DNA of 64,000 nt, taken from positions 1-64,000 of the forward strand of contig JAMQCK010000044.1 of the NCBI GenBank assembly GCA_024196135.1. The letters run 5' to 3'. The translations under genes and the position numbers were made by a program. Below are positions 1 to 11,137 of the stretch, piece by piece (positions within the stretch are counted from its first letter, which is position 1; each line of letters begins with the position of its first letter). The notes beneath the pieces were generated by a model. It worked only from the letters and a program-made list of their open reading frames with translations, was not told the DNA's origin and made no database searches. Source of the DNA: Pleurotus ostreatus/Saccharomyces cerevisiae fusant (lineage: Eukaryota; Opisthokonta).

Positions 1-2286
1 CCGCCGGAGACCTGACTGGGGACCCAGCAGAGCGATGTATAGGGGTCGATATCCGTGATCAATGTCGAGAAAGGGCGGTAGAGAGAGGGTAGGTAAAGGG
101 GAATACCAGCATCGACAGGGACCCTGCGCATGAGGGGTCAGCGGGAGCGAGCAGGCGAGCGGCGTATTGCCACGCACCGATGATGTTCATGCAGACGAAT
201 CACGTCCTCCGCTCTTCTAGGAGTATGCCAGAGGGATATTGGAACCGATTTGAGGAATTGGAACCGATTTGAGGGGCGGGGTGGTCGTGGGCGTCGTGAA
301 CGATGATGAGGGGAGGAAGAAAGAGAATAAAGGGGAAGGGGCGGGACGATGAGCGCGTCAATTGATTCCGCGAGACAAACCGGCCCGCCCGGATGAACCG
401 GACGAACGGGGCGAACGATCGGGGCGAAGCGATCACTTCCGAGACCGTGCGTTTCCTATTTCCCTACCGTTCTCAGAGAAAGACAACTGCGGTCCCGCGA
501 CCAACAGGACTTGCGACTCGCGACGACGGAGCCGCAGAGATGGGGCCTGAGACGGAGGCATCTGCGGGCCCGTGACGACGGAACCTGCACAAGAGGTGGC
601 GGAAGAAGTCGAGTCGATCGAGCAAGGGCCGGGGTCGGACGCGTCGATCAAAGGGCCACGGAGGGAGAGCAGCCCATCGTCGAGAGCCGGTACGGACCGG
701 ATGGATTGTGAGCAAGGGCAAGACAGCATCTCGCAGGGGCTCAACAAGCCAGAAGACGCCTCGGAAGATGGAAGTCGACGAGGAGGATGAAGGTCGACGA
801 GGAAGTATGCGGCCGGGTGCGTCGCGAGAGATGGACGCTCTAGGTAGGATGGAGACGTACCGGACGGCGATGACGGCCATTCAGACCAATGCGGGCAGAT
901 CACGCCCATCTTTCGCGCCCATCTACGCGACGGGCCTTCGCAGATTCAATCCAGTGGCACGCAGTTGATGCACTCAACTGCCCTCCGTTGATTCGAAGTC
1001 CTGACTAACGTCAAGTCCACCCGAACGTGCCCTGTGCGTGTTTGATGAGGGCCACGGCATGCCTGTATACGTTTAGATCGCTTGCTGGGCTCCGAGTTCG
1101 AGTATCTTGCGCTCCGAATGCTGGATCCCTGAGCTCCGAGTTCAGGCTTCCTGTCCCTATGATCAGCAACCGCACAGGTAGGGATAGCCGACGAGTAAAG
1201 TCAAGCGAGAGTGTCAGACGGTGAATCTCGTTGGTCGCTGGACACCGCATCGCAGCGTCGAGACAGGAGGGTTGCTTTCGGTTCGATAGGCAGCGATGAT
1301 GGGGGAGGAATGTCGAACATGATGTGGCTGAGACTAGGGTGGGCACGCACCGCCCTGGCATGATAGCCGCACCGGTGGCGCACGCTCTCGCAGCTCCCAC
1401 GCCCGACGCAGAGTGCGCCTCCCTTGCGCGTGCATATGCTCGCACACGTCACCGCGCACAATGGAAGGATGCAGGGGAGGGATGGGCGGAGAGAGATGCC
1501 GCTGGGAGTCACTGCAGCGGTGCGCGCGCTGGCTGGCCACGTTCCCCCCGCAGAACAATAGGCAGAAGGAAATAGCGCCGCCCTGTCCGTGTCCTTCTCG
1601 CTGATCGCATCTGCCTCGCGGATGAACACGGGGCCATTGTCGCCTGGAAAGGGTCTATCCCCGCACGGCAGGTGCGAGCAGCAGGTGACCTCAGCGGGGC
1701 AAGGGCGGAACGTTCTGGAAGCTGGAGCGGTCTCGCCGCTGTCATGCGCCGCTACTCGCGCCTTATCCTCCCTCTGGGTCTGAGACTGTGTGCCGCTGGC
1801 CGCATCGCATTGGTAACAAGGTGTCGGTCGGGGGCGGTTCGAGTCGCGCGGGTGCGGCGGGGAACTCGGGAAGTACGATGTTCAAATTTCGTCCGCGCAC
1901 GTGATGGACCGCGTGCGAAAGGCGGGGCTGCCGACGGCAACCATCGGTTCGCGTTTGCCGCATAAGTGCATGAACGGCGTGTATGTGTGCTGGTCGTGGC
2001 CGGGCACGCTGCAGGGAGGCGTGCAGGCGCTGAGTTCGCGCGCGTATGACTAGAACAGACAAAAGAAAGAAAATAAAATAGCAACATAGGAGGAGCTGCC
2101 ATCGGACCGAGTGCGGACTCCAGCGCCGGATGTTGAAATGGTGGCTGTGCCGGGAGGGGTACATATATCGACTGGCTCCGCTGCCCGTCTCCTCTCCCGC
2201 CCGCAAGATCTCGCTCGCCCCCTGCGTCTCATTCCCGACATTGTCCCCATTGTCCACTTTTTGTCTTATTCCATAATCTTATAATC
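1..2286. other. gene-poor 5' stretch
   Basis: No reading frame here looks like a conserved protein. The frames present are short, overlap each other on both strands and have composition-driven sequence rich in Arg, Ser and Pro. An 18-base unit (ggaaccgatttgaggaatt-like) is repeated twice near 237-274. The last 120 bases hold a TATA-like element and a pyrimidine-rich leader belonging to the next gene. Confidence 0.5.
2163..2168 (+). promoter_or_regulatory. TATA-like element of proline-rich gene
   Basis: The AT run catatat stands out in GC-rich DNA about 120 bases before the start at 2287. It is followed by a CT-rich leader and an A-rich stretch just before the ATG. This is the usual basidiomycete core promoter layout, but the assignment rests on position only. 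Confidence 0.4.
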
Positions 2287-3153
2287 ATGTCGCTACCCTC
2301 CTCGACGCTCTACGCCGCCCAGCCCGCCTTCCGTCCCCCGCCCCGGTCCCGTGTGCTCAACATGCAGGTCGTCAGGCCGGCCAACCGGGCTGCATCCCAC
2401 TATACCCCCCAATGCCCGCCCGGGATCGCTGCGCGCCAGCAGCAGGCCGCCCGCCCCCCGACGCCAGCGTCGCTCGGCAACGGTCTCTTCGGCAGCACCG
2501 ATATCTGGGGCCAGGACGTCCCCGCGCTGCCCATGAACATGCACCCCTCGCCCTACCCGATCGCCCCCCAGAAGGTCGACTACGGCCGCCGCCGTCCGCA
2601 GTCGCAGGCCGCCTACATGACGGCGGCGCAGCGCAGCGCGGGGATCGAGAACCGCATGCCGCGCTGGGATGGGAGGGGGCAGTATGCCTCCCGCCCTCCG
2701 TCGCCCAGCCGCGGCCCGCGCGATAACTGGGGCAACGGCCGCCAGCCGCGGGGTCGACGCCAATCTACGCCCAACATGCCTTACGCACACGCTACCCCTC
2801 CCCGATACCAGGGCCCGCCGTCGGCGGGGGCGCGCGGCGCAGGCCGCCCCTCATCCCCGGCCACCCCGCCCGCGCCCAAGCAGGCCCCGGTCAAGGTCCA
2901 GACTGCCGCCGCCGCTCCTGCGCCCGCCCCCACCCCCCGCTCGTCTCCCCCGCCCCCGTCCGAGCCCCTGCAGCCCATCACGAACAGCCAGCCCGCGCAC
3001 ATCGGCTTCCAGAACGCGGACAAGCTCACGCGCGCGAAGGTTGTCGCCGCGCTGCTGCTCTACCGCGACGCGGGCGGGCGCTCCTGCCGCACGCGCTCGC
3101 GCCCGTCGTACACCCCGAGCTGCCTGTCCCGCGCGGTCAGCCTCGAGGCGTGA
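2287..3153 (+). CDS. proline-rich, probably disordered protein
   Basis: The single open frame encodes 288 residues and I do not recognise a family. Roughly residues 1-240 are dominated by Pro, Ala, Ser, Arg and Gln, with RG/RPP-type patches near 105-160 and long Ala-Pro runs near 195-230, as expected of an intrinsically disordered, possibly RNA-associated protein. A short ordered-looking segment (QNADKLTRAKVVAALLLYRD) follows near residue 245. The last about 25 residues are Arg/Ser-rich and look composition-driven, so a small intron or frameshift near 3070 is possible. The start is supported by a TATA-like element, a CT-rich leader and the context aatcATG. Function unknown. Confidence 0.6.
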   Translation: MSLPSSTLYAAQPAFRPPPRSRVLNMQVVRPANRAASHYTPQCPPGIAARQQQAARPPTPASLGNGLFGSTDIWGQDVPALPMNMHPSPYPIAPQKVDYGRRRPQSQAAYMTAAQRSAGIENRMPRWDGRGQYASRPPSPSRGPRDNWGNGRQPRGRRQSTPNMPYAHATPPRYQGPPSAGARGAGRPSSPATPPAPKQAPVKVQTAAAAPAPAPTPRSSPPPPSEPLQPITNSQPAHIGFQNADKLTRAKVVAALLLYRDAGGRSCRTRSRPSYTPSCLSRAVSLEA

Positions 3154-3586
3154 GCGACGACAGTCGCTGCTGCGGGCGCGGCGCGAAAAGGGCCAGCATA
3201 GACGTCGACGTCCCCGACGACATTCCCCCTCCCCCCATCGTCTCGCTTGCTTGCTTTCCACGGTGGTTCGCCCCGTCGCACGATCACTCTACACTGTACA
3301 TCAGCACCCCCATCGCATGCTTTGCTCGCAGCATTGTCTCACTTGCTTCTCTCCGGTACTCTGCTTCATCACCTTTACCTTTCCTCACTCTGGTCACGAA
3401 CAGCATCATATTTTATATCTCATACACAGTATCTCTTGTTTTGTCCAACTGTAGTACTACATATCCCTCTCTCCCTGTTGGCTTACATATACCTCTTCTC
3501 CTGTCCGTACCGGGCTTTTTTGTGTACTGAATAGCCGTGTCGTAATAAGGGTACAAATGTATAACTTGTCAAATAAATAGAACGTT

Positions 3587-3730
3587 CGTACGAACATATT
3601 TTATCAACCTTCGCTTCGAACATATCCTATCAGCCTTCTTCTCGAACATACTTTATCAACCTCCTCTTCGAACCTATCTTATTCGTTCCTTCATCGTTCT
3701 ACTGAACCTATCCTATATCTTTCGAACCTA
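3587..3730. repeat. AT-rich tandem repeat, about 28-base unit
   Basis: About five imperfect head-to-tail copies of a unit resembling ttcgaacatactttatcaac plus cctcctc are visible. Copies drift at single bases and in length (25-30 bases), so this is an old minisatellite. It lies about 450 bases behind the proline-rich gene and breaks the GC-rich background. Confidence 0.75.
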
Positions 3731-3951
3731 TTGCACCTTATGACTATGCCTTTTCTGATGATCGAAGTCGTTGGGACGGGGTCTCTGAAGTTAGAAGTCG
3801 TTGGGACGGAGGAAGAGATAGGAGTCCATGCCTGGGTCAAGGGCAAGAAGTACGCGCGTTTGTTTGGTTGTGTTGTTGTCGATGGGTCCATCGGTGCTTC
3901 TTGCGTCAACAACTGACAACAGCGCGCCTGCAACACAGCGTCACGGTTTGA

Positions 3952-4008
3952 GCGCCGTCAAGGAGAGTCTACGCTGTCAAGGGAAGTCGACGCCGTCAAA
4001 GGGAGTCA
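3952..4008. repeat. 19-base tandem repeat, three copies
   Basis: Three adjacent copies of a unit like cgccgtcaaggagagtcta, with two or three mismatches each, are visible. It is non-coding as far as I can tell. Confidence 0.65.
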
Positions 4009-4326
4009 GTGTCTATCTTTCCCACTATCACGTATCTCGAGATCTAACTTGTCTGAATGGCATAGCCTGAGATTGGTGGGTACGCGCGTCGCGGTCTGTC
4101 AATGCTCGCTTTTCCTTGCAAGTTTCCGTGCATCTTGGGAAGTCACCGTGTACTGAGTGCAGGTAGTACAACGCGTCTCAGCTGCGATGCAGTGGAAGGC
4201 TGCAGCTAGTATGCCACGCCTTCGACCTCTTTCATTTGCCCTTTTGCCCTTCGTACACGACATTGTGAGTACATCAATCAGAATAAATTAGGTATGATTT
4301 CCCATCCTTCTCGGCGCCAGCCTAAC

Positions 4327-6818
4327 TCAGCTCTGCGGCGCAGCTTTGGACGGACTACGCGTCGGGTCCGTTAGTCTATGTGCCGCATCCGCCTGACTAT
4401 GCATCGGTTCCCAGCTAGTATGTGTCGGCTCCGGCGCTAAATCAAGACCAGCCTTCGTCGGCGTTGGCCTCGCCTCCAAATCATGTCGACCGTATATTCG
4501 TTCTGGGTTCATCGCTCCCATCTCCATCATCTCCTCTTCCTCATCCCACTGACTCCCAGCGCTCCTCGACGGCCTAAACTCCACCGTCGCCGTGAACTCG
4601 TTGAGCGTTTCTGAATCTGTATAGGTACTTCTCAGCAATTCATCCAACGAAATCACTCGAATAGCACGCTTACCATCGCTCCTATCCCTCCTCGCCCTCG
4701 CGGGCGGCGCTGTCCCGAGGTATATGGAATAGTCGGTGCGCTCGGCGGCCTCGCGGATGTTGAGCAGCATGCGCGTGGTGGACACGCCGAGGCCGGCGTG
4801 GAAGGGGCTGGTTGGGCGCGTAGTTAGTAGGTGTTTGAGTGAGCGCTTAGTTAGCAGTCGTTGGGAGAGCAGTCAGAGACATTGCTCGTCGCGTAGGACA
4901 ATGCAGGGGTGAGAGAAGTATTATATCCGTGAAAGGGACGCAATACGAGCGAACAATCAGATGAAGGAGCAGCAACATGATAGAAAGACAGAAGCGCAGG
5001 CGAGATGCTCAAGGCGAGGAAACACTCAAATGCGCGAATGCCGCAAGGAGGCCAACAATGGTATACACAACAGCGCCCAAGACGGACGGAAAGCAGATGA
5101 CCAGGAAACAGCCGACTCACCCAAACCCGAACCACGGAATCTTCGTCGTTCCCTGAAAGGATGGAAGGAAAACGCGTTGGCGGCAGCATATCAAAGTGCG
5201 TTCGTGTCAGGGAAATGGAGAAATGGCGCGTCAGCGTCAGGACATGGGCGCGCGAATGAGGTTAACGCACGACGACCATGAGGTTGCACAGCACGAGGAG
5301 GGTGCTTACTCTGCGTTGGGGAAAGTCGGTAAGTAAGCGATTAAGCGTCAAGCGTGAGAGATGAAGTAAAGCATGAGAGGGGCGAGGAATATGTATGCAA
5401 TTGGAAAGGTGGCAGGCGCGCAGGCGATACGAAGGAAGGGTCGAAAGAGACTAGCGAAAGCTACAGACGTACCCGACCCAATATCGAATCTGGTCCTTGA
5501 TGATGACTTCGTAGAGTGAGACGCCCCGCCCGGCGCGCAAGTTACGAAAGTTGATGCGGAAAGAGCGATAGAGGACAAAGCCGAAGAGGATGCCTTCGAA
5601 TATTGTCGCTGTGGAGTGCAGGTCAGCTCGCTTGTCATCGTCTGCTATCGCTTGTAACGCCCGCCGTTCCTTCGAGATGCAAACGAGCGTCAAACAACAT
5701 GACCACCACTCACCAGGCAGCCACTGCGCCCACTCCGTCGCCGTCTGTATCGCCGGGCAGCCCATCAAGGGCAGGTCCAGCACGTGCTTGATTGCGTCTT
5801 CGCGGAGGAGAACGTTGGTGATGAGCACATAGAAGAAGCCGGCGATGGAGATGAGGAAGAGGAGGATGTTGACGTAGGCGACCTGGAATGGGGTGAGATT
5901 AATCCAGACACACGTGAGGTCGCTTGGGGGAGATGGATGAGATGAGTCCAGGCGACCATGCGAAATGGACGAGACATGGATACGGCTAGCAGGAGAAAGT
6001 AGTGGTGAGGGGACGGAACGTACCTTTGCTGAGCGTTCGTAGATCGCGTAGATGCGTAGCTGCATGATGATCTCGACGGACCAGAGGAGGACGGCCCCGG
6101 ACAGGCGGTCCACGGGGTCCATGATTATACATCTGCGCGTCTATAGTGTGAGTGACAAGAAATACGCAAAGGAGGGCGACGCACAGCATAGGATTTGTCA
6201 TCGCAGGATGTATTCGTGCGAGCCATTGTATTTGGAAGACGTCGTACGCCAATAGAGCGAGGGTATAGTATCTTATCTGGTTGCCGTTTCGATGATTAGC
6301 ATGCAGCGCATCACAGATAGCTGCGCAGCACGCACCCATAGGTATATGGCCTTCCCGACGTTCATCTTTTGCGGCTATCCGCGATAATGAGTATTCATTG
6401 AATGTCTCGGAGCATGGCGAAGAAGGACGGACCCAGACGTAACGGACCTGAAGGAGTATCGTCAGTAGGCCGCTTCGCAAGGTTCGGATAGCACAGAAGA
6501 CGCACCTCGTCATCGATCGTTAATGCTGTGAACAATGACCATGCATCAGCGACGAGAGCGCAGGAAGACCCATGTATACACGCACCCCAGTCGTAGTATA
6601 CCCATGCCAGACCCACGACTGTTCATATCCGAATAGGTAAAGTTAGCAAGCTACCCATGCATACAGTGCGTATAGAGCATGGCTATAGACTCGAACCCAA
6701 CAGAGTCTGATCTATGAACAATGAACTCACCCGTCGCATACATAGGGATCAAGTTCCCCTCGTATAGGCGCGCATACGCCGCGATCTCCTCCTCGCTATA
6801 CGCGGACGACGCGTTCAT
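4327..6818 (-). CDS. DUF6533-type seven-helix membrane protein
   Basis: A multi-exon gene. It starts at the ATG at 6818 (MNASSAYSEEE...), and spliced short exons then give a first helix ending in the hallmark WALTIDDEVRYVW. This Asp-Asp-Glu plus aromatic pattern defines the fungal DUF6533 domain. Further helices follow: IRYYTLALLAYDVFQ near 6230-6285, LSGAVLLWSVEIIMQLRIYA near 6050-6110, VAYVNILLFLISIAGFFYVL near 5830-5885 and ATIFEGILFGFVLYRSF near 5560-5610. The tail (about 4327-4810) is cytosolic and acidic, beginning with the conserved STTRMLLNIREAA. About ten introns of 50-110 bases are implied; the exons between 4810 and 5460 are the least certain. These proteins are probably plasma-membrane proteins of unknown ligand, expanded in Agaricomycetes. 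Confidence 0.75.
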
Positions 6819-7856
6819 TGTCGGCGCGTTCAGGGCGCGAAGGAACTTCGAAGGCTTCGAGCGCAGATTGAAGCACCTTGGAGGACTTCGAGTACGTCTA
6901 TGAGATAAGACGGAAGAAGAGAAGCAAAGGAGGGAAAGCCTCGCACGGGGCGCGCCCTGGCGCTATATGCGCCAGGTGCGCGCCGCCGAAGAGTGAGTGA
7001 TGTTTGGGGATGGCGCGCTGGGATTGGCCCTTGTCACGCCGGAATGGTCGTCGTCGTCTGCGATTGGCTACGTTCTCGTGCTGAGGGTGAGAGCCATCGC
7101 TACTCCCATGTCACCGCCGCTGCTTTCCATAACCCGGTACGCCGACGCAGTGCCTTGAAGGGTTCAATCGCTCCGGCGCGGGAGGTGGCCCCCGGGAAGA
7201 TGCGAGGATGCGGCTCGGAGGCATGCGAGGCTCGGATAGGAAGCGTAGTCCGGCATTCGCCGCGCAGGGATGGCCCAACGCGACAGGTACTCCCCCCGAG
7301 GAGCTGCCACCGCGGGAAGAGAGCAAATCCTGGGCGATCCAACAGGTTACGGAGGGTCTCTTCTGTGATCTGCGAGGTCGTGGGTACCTGACAGACATGC
7401 GAGTAGAGAGGGACAACGGAGACCACACGGCAGTCGAAAACGTGATACAGCGCCCAAATAACTTTTCTCAAGGTCGTCAGTGTCGGATGGTTTGGGCGCT
7501 GATCCGCATGGCGCCCCTCCGAGGTACGACAAAGCCACCGTATGATGCGGTGTCATATTGATTGCTTGTGTTATACGGGCGAGGAAGGGCATGAGATGGA
7601 CAAAATATGGCAGTGCGCGAGGCCCTTCAAGTTGGTTGGATGGAAGCAAGCAAGCGTGGGAACAAATTGTGGCCATAGCAGATGGATAGGGGTCTTCATC
7701 CCACGGAGTAAATCTACAGGGCTTTCTCGACATGGCGTCAGAAGGAACACAGAAGAAATTCCAGTCATTACAGGTAGTAGATATGTATACATTTGAGGGC
7801 AATAGAAAGGTAGAAACTTGTCCGCGATGGAGAACATGAAATGTCCAGCCAGCACC
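6819..7856. other. gap with no recognised gene
   Basis: Upstream DNA of the DUF6533 gene and the 3' flank of the DUF6699 gene, both on the minus strand. Several frames of 60-150 codons overlap on both strands near 7000-7800, but none shows family motifs, splice structure or a leader. I see nothing I can name. Confidence 0.5.
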
Positions 7857-8714
7857 TCAGCTCGTCAAAATCATGATGAAGATGTTCGGCGCGTCGAAGC
7901 CCAGGCGTCCGCGCACGTAGTCCGGGTCCTTGCGAAGGCCCTCGAGGAACATGCGGTCGCGGAGCCAGTCTATCATGGTTCATGATGAGCTCTGTTGGCC
8001 ACGACGCGAGAATAAGTACTCACCAACTCTCTGGAACCGGTTTGGTGCGGGGCTGGTTGGGGTGTAGGCGCCCCAGGGTGCGGTGGGGGCGTATGCTTGG
8101 TTAGCGACCCGGTGCGCGGCTGTGCGCTGGATGTGGTCGTGTACGCGTGGAGGTAGGGCTTGGATCTCGGCTTCTGTGACTTGCTCCTGGGTGTATCTGG
8201 CGGGTGAGGTTGTCAGTCACAGTCAAGCCAGCGTAGCAAAAGCAGGCAATCGGATAACAGGCCTACTCACTGCTGGAATAATGCCCGGCATATATTCTCG
8301 AGCGTGACACCCGCATCGTTATGCACCGTCGTGCACCAGGGCGCGAGGTCGGAGATGATGTAGAGCTGCTGGACGCGCGGAAGCGTCGCGGGCTCGTCCT
8401 TCTTGACGAACTCGCTGTCGCTGGCAGCGGAGCCCGCGTTGAAGCCGCCCATGAGGCCTGGGTGCGGTTAAGTTAGGTGAGCACAGTATGAGTTGACGTG
8501 AAGGACGCACCCGTCTGCATGTTCATAACGAGGTGGAAGGAGCCGTCAGAACCAGTGAGGATAGGATGTAGCTCGAGCTCGGGTCGGAGGAGGTAGAGCT
8601 CAGTCTGGGAGAGGACCGGGCCGTCTAAGAATGCAATTAGCGCCATGAACCACCCAAGAGCCGAAGACACGTGCAGTGCGGCCCATTGCCCCACTTGCCA
8701 ATGTCGGCGGCCAT
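7857..8714 (-). CDS. DUF6699 domain protein
   Basis: A spliced gene of about 240 residues. The start at 8714 gives MAADIGKWGNGPHY, followed by GPVLSQTELYLLRPELELHP, the usual DUF6699 entry. Then come the core around LPRVQQLYIISDLAPW with VHNDAGVTLENICRALFQQ (8280-8400), a QEQVTEAEIQALP block (8140-8200) and the closing WLRDRMFLEGLRKDPDYVRG up to the stop at 7857. All landmark segments of the family are present in order, so the gene looks complete. The first intron (8625-8674) only preserves frame if it begins with GC. The start is 257 bases from the divergent CCDC124-like start, so the two share a promoter region. The molecular role of DUF6699 proteins is unknown. Confidence 0.75.
8625..8674 (-). 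other. probable GC-AG intron
   Basis: Read on the minus strand, the exon ends ...CCGCACT, the intron starts gcacgtg and ends ttcttag, 50 bases in all. Using the nearby GT (cacgtg) would shift the downstream DUF6699 frame, whereas the GC donor restores it. Confidence 0.55.
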
Positions 8715-8971
8715 GGTTGCGCGAGCGAAGGGTAGGCGAGGTATCAACGAGCTGAGTGTAGGAAGCAAGGTCGCGCGCACCGCCCTGCGCGCTCAATACG
8801 TCGCCCGCCATCGATACGCACGCTCCCCTCGAGGCGTGCTCACCGTGCCGGAGGGCGCCTAATGGAATCGATCCGATCACCGATAAGATTAGATTGCTCG
8901 TAGCGTCATCGCCCGTCCGGCCTGCTTCCTGCTTACCACCAACCACCACCGGCAGACCACAAGCATCCATC
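8715..8971. promoter_or_regulatory. shared divergent promoter region
   Basis: A 257-base head-to-head spacer between the DUF6699 gene (-) and the CCDC124-like gene (+). The plus side ends in a CT/AC-rich leader (accaccaccggcagacc...) directly before catcATGG. No clear TATA box was seen. Confidence 0.5.
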
Positions 8972-10151
8972 ATGGCACCCAAGGGAGGAAACGCAAAGAA
9001 GGAGTCTGGCCGCGCCAAGAAGGCAGAAAACGAGGCGAACAAGAAGGCCGCCGCCGCCGCGGAGAAGGTGCGCTCGTTCACTCGTCGTCGCTCGTTCACC
9101 ACCTCACACGTCTGCAGGAGCGGCAAGAGGCAGCCAAATGGTCCGACGGCGGCAAAGCCAACAAGAACGTCGACAAGGAGGAGAAGCGCAAGGCCGAGCT
9201 CGCCCGCAAGGCCGAAAACGCGCGCCTCCTCGCCGAAGAGGAGAGCTCCGTCGCCGCGAAGCCCAAGCCCGCCCCCAAGGCCGGCGCGAAGAAGGCTGCG
9301 GCGGCGAAGCCGAAGCCCGCGGGACCTGGGGCGATCGCCGCTGGTGGCGGACTGGCTGCTGCCGCGGAGCCCGAGCCTCAGCCCAAGAAGGCGGACGCGC
9401 CGCCGGAGGAGCCGGAGAGCTATACGGCGACGGGGTTGGATAATGCGCTCGATTTGTTGGAGGTGGTGACGGCGAAGATGGATAAGGCGAGCGTGGGCTC
9501 GCAGGCGGCGGGCTTGGAGAGGCATCCGGAGGTGTGTTTACACGTCGATGATGCGGGATTTGTGCTGATTGCTTGGGTTACAGCGTCGCTTCAAGGTATG
9601 GATTGTGATTGAGTACTGAACAGTGTACTTATCCTCGTCTTAGGCTGCCTTCGAGGCTTACAAGGAGCGCGAGCTGCCTAACCTTAAGAAGGAGGTAGGC
9701 GATCGGCGTACTTCATCTCGCTGTACCTCTTCACTAACGCTTCCCTAGCACCCCGGTCTGCGTATGCAGCAGATGCAGGTAAGTGCCCCTTCGCATCTAT
9801 ATCATACATCGCACTCATCGCTTCGCAGGACATACTCTACAAGCAGTTCCAGAAGTCGCCTGAGAACCCGTGCGTATACCATCACCTCCTCACTCCTCTT
9901 CACCTCTCACTTCTCCCCTCATGTATCCCCTCTCTGCTCCTCCCTCTCCCACACCTTCTGCTTCATACTACTGCTCCCTCACCCCATCCTTCTCACTATC
10001 TCCCCTCTCCCACCACCACCCACCCACTAACGCCCTCACCTTCAGCTTCAACCAAGTCACCGTCTCATACGACGCCAGCAAGGACGAGCGCGTCAAGGCG
10101 CTCGAGGCGAAGAAATCGCAGGTGGAGCACCGTCTGAGGGATCGTTCTTGA
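8972..10151 (+). CDS. CCDC124/Lso2-type ribosome-associated protein
   Basis: Seven exons: 8972-9067, 9118 to about 9534, 9584-9595, 9644-9694, 9749-9778, 9829-9869 and 10046-10151. The N-terminus (MAPKGGNAKKESGRAKKAE) is a Lys/Ala/Glu coiled coil, with KEEKRKAELARKAENARLLA after it, then an Ala/Pro/Lys linker. The conserved C-terminal block follows: TATGLDNALDLLE, ERHPE-RRF-KAAFEAYKERELP, HPGLRMQQMQDILYKQFQKS, PENPFNQ. This order matches CCDC124 and yeast Lso2, which bind the ribosome and protect idle 80S ribosomes. The 12-base exon at 9584 supplies RRFK, required by the family. The stop at 10149 follows LRDRS, near the usual family end. A minisatellite with an open frame begins just beyond it. 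Confidence 0.88.
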
Positions 10152-10204
10152 GGACGGGTTTGCGAAGAAGGTTCTCGCGAAAGATTCGAAGGAGGAACTC
10201 TGTT

Positions 10205-10330
10205 GGAACAAGAAAGGCGAGGGGCATGTGCGAAAGAAAGGCGAGGGGCATGTGCAAAAGAACGGCGAGGGGCATGTGCGAAAGAAAGCCGCGGGGCATG
10301 TGCGGAAGAAAGACGAAGGGTATGTGCGAC
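10205..10330. repeat. 24-base minisatellite behind CCDC124-like gene
   Basis: About five tandem copies of a 24-base unit (gaaaggcgaggggcatgtgc plus gaaa), each with one to three substitutions. Because 24 is a multiple of three, all three plus-strand frames and two minus-strand frames stay open across it and encode 8-residue repeats. The frame continuous with the CCDC124-like stop is open to about 10421. Confidence 0.85.
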
Positions 10331-10936
10331 AGACGCAAGGACGAGGGACTGTACTTCTCGTGGTCGAGGCGGACTTTCGCCCCACACCGCTGCGCGTCAA
10401 GGATCGCGGCGGGGGATATAGCACGTCCGGAGCGGGTGGTGGGTGAAGTGGATGAAGAGAGGGCGATGCACAACATCGATGCTCTGTGTATATAACTTCA
10501 GGCGATTACTGCTTTGTATGTATAGCTCAGTATCCCTGTAGGATTACGATGCGTCGTCGAACCTCTGCCAGGCCACTGATTGAACTCGCTCGATCAGCGT
10601 CATTAGTCTTCAGGTCTTCGCCGTCCTTATGCCTGAAGGTTCGTGCTGATTTCCTTCTGCGACCTGTTCACCCCGTCGGTCGTCTAACGAAGAGAACCCG
10701 TTCCCATTCATTATTCCAATGCAAAGCCAGTATGAATATTGATACATCCGTTCGAGTGCCGAGAGTATAGTACAGTGAGTCCGATAGCCATTAGACATAG
10801 AGCATCCGCAGATGAGTCCGAGGTATAGATACGAGAGGGGATATGATAACCCATGCAAGACGTTCGTGTTCGTGAGCATGATGATAATGTTGGGGTAGCC
10901 TGGGTAAAAGGTCAGCGATGGTGTACGGAACGCGGA
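10331..10936. other. gap; possible remnant of a membrane-protein 3' exon
   Basis: Between the minisatellite and the intron-like duplications. On the minus strand around 10790-10910 a hydrophobic stretch reads YPNIIIMLTNTNVLHGLSYP followed by LYLGLICG. It recalls a late segment of Agaricomycete seven-helix proteins but has no intact frame around it. It may be a decayed fragment, or simply the 3' end of the calcipressin transcript. Confidence 0.25.
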
Positions 10937-10937
10937 A

Positions 10938-11086
10938 CTGGGGAGGAATGGGTAGAGGATCAGAGAGAAAATTAGGCAATAATATGTTCGTCTCCATCGT
11001 TGAGTCGGAACAGGTCTGATATTTCTTTTCATCACGTCGAGGGGGCGGAGAGCATAGGTACAGCAGATGGGTGAAAGGGTACTCAC
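10938..11086 (-). repeat. intron-like segment A (149 bases)
   Basis: Read on the minus strand it begins gtgagtaccc and ends ttcctccccag. It shares three blocks, in the same order, with segment B at 11138-11285, including an identical 25-base block (10956-10981) and a 17-base block containing cagacctgttccgact. It is separated from B by a 51-base exon-like piece. Confidence 0.6.
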
Positions 11087-11137
11087 AGATGATGACGGTG
11101 GTTGGGGAAGGACGTGCAGGTCGTGGAGGATGTGAGT

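Larger units (their letters stand above)
3154..4326. other. intergenic stretch with repeats
   Basis: This is the tail-to-tail gap between the proline-rich gene (+) and the DUF6533 gene (-). It starts with a pyrimidine-rich 3' flank, then holds two minisatellites (3587-3730 and 3952-4008). A short doublet, gaagtcgttgggacgg, also occurs twice near 3765-3810. No coding evidence was seen. Confidence 0.5.

Noticed and set aside
2669..3454. 261-codon alternative frame overlapping the proline-rich gene
   Set aside because: Almost entirely Arg/Pro/Ala, no start context, and runs into the 3' flank.
8473..9525. 350-codon minus-strand frame opposite the CCDC124-like gene
   Set aside because: It is a shadow of GC-rich Lys/Ala/Glu codons, Leu/Arg/Gly-rich without homology, and overlaps real exons and the DUF6699 promoter.
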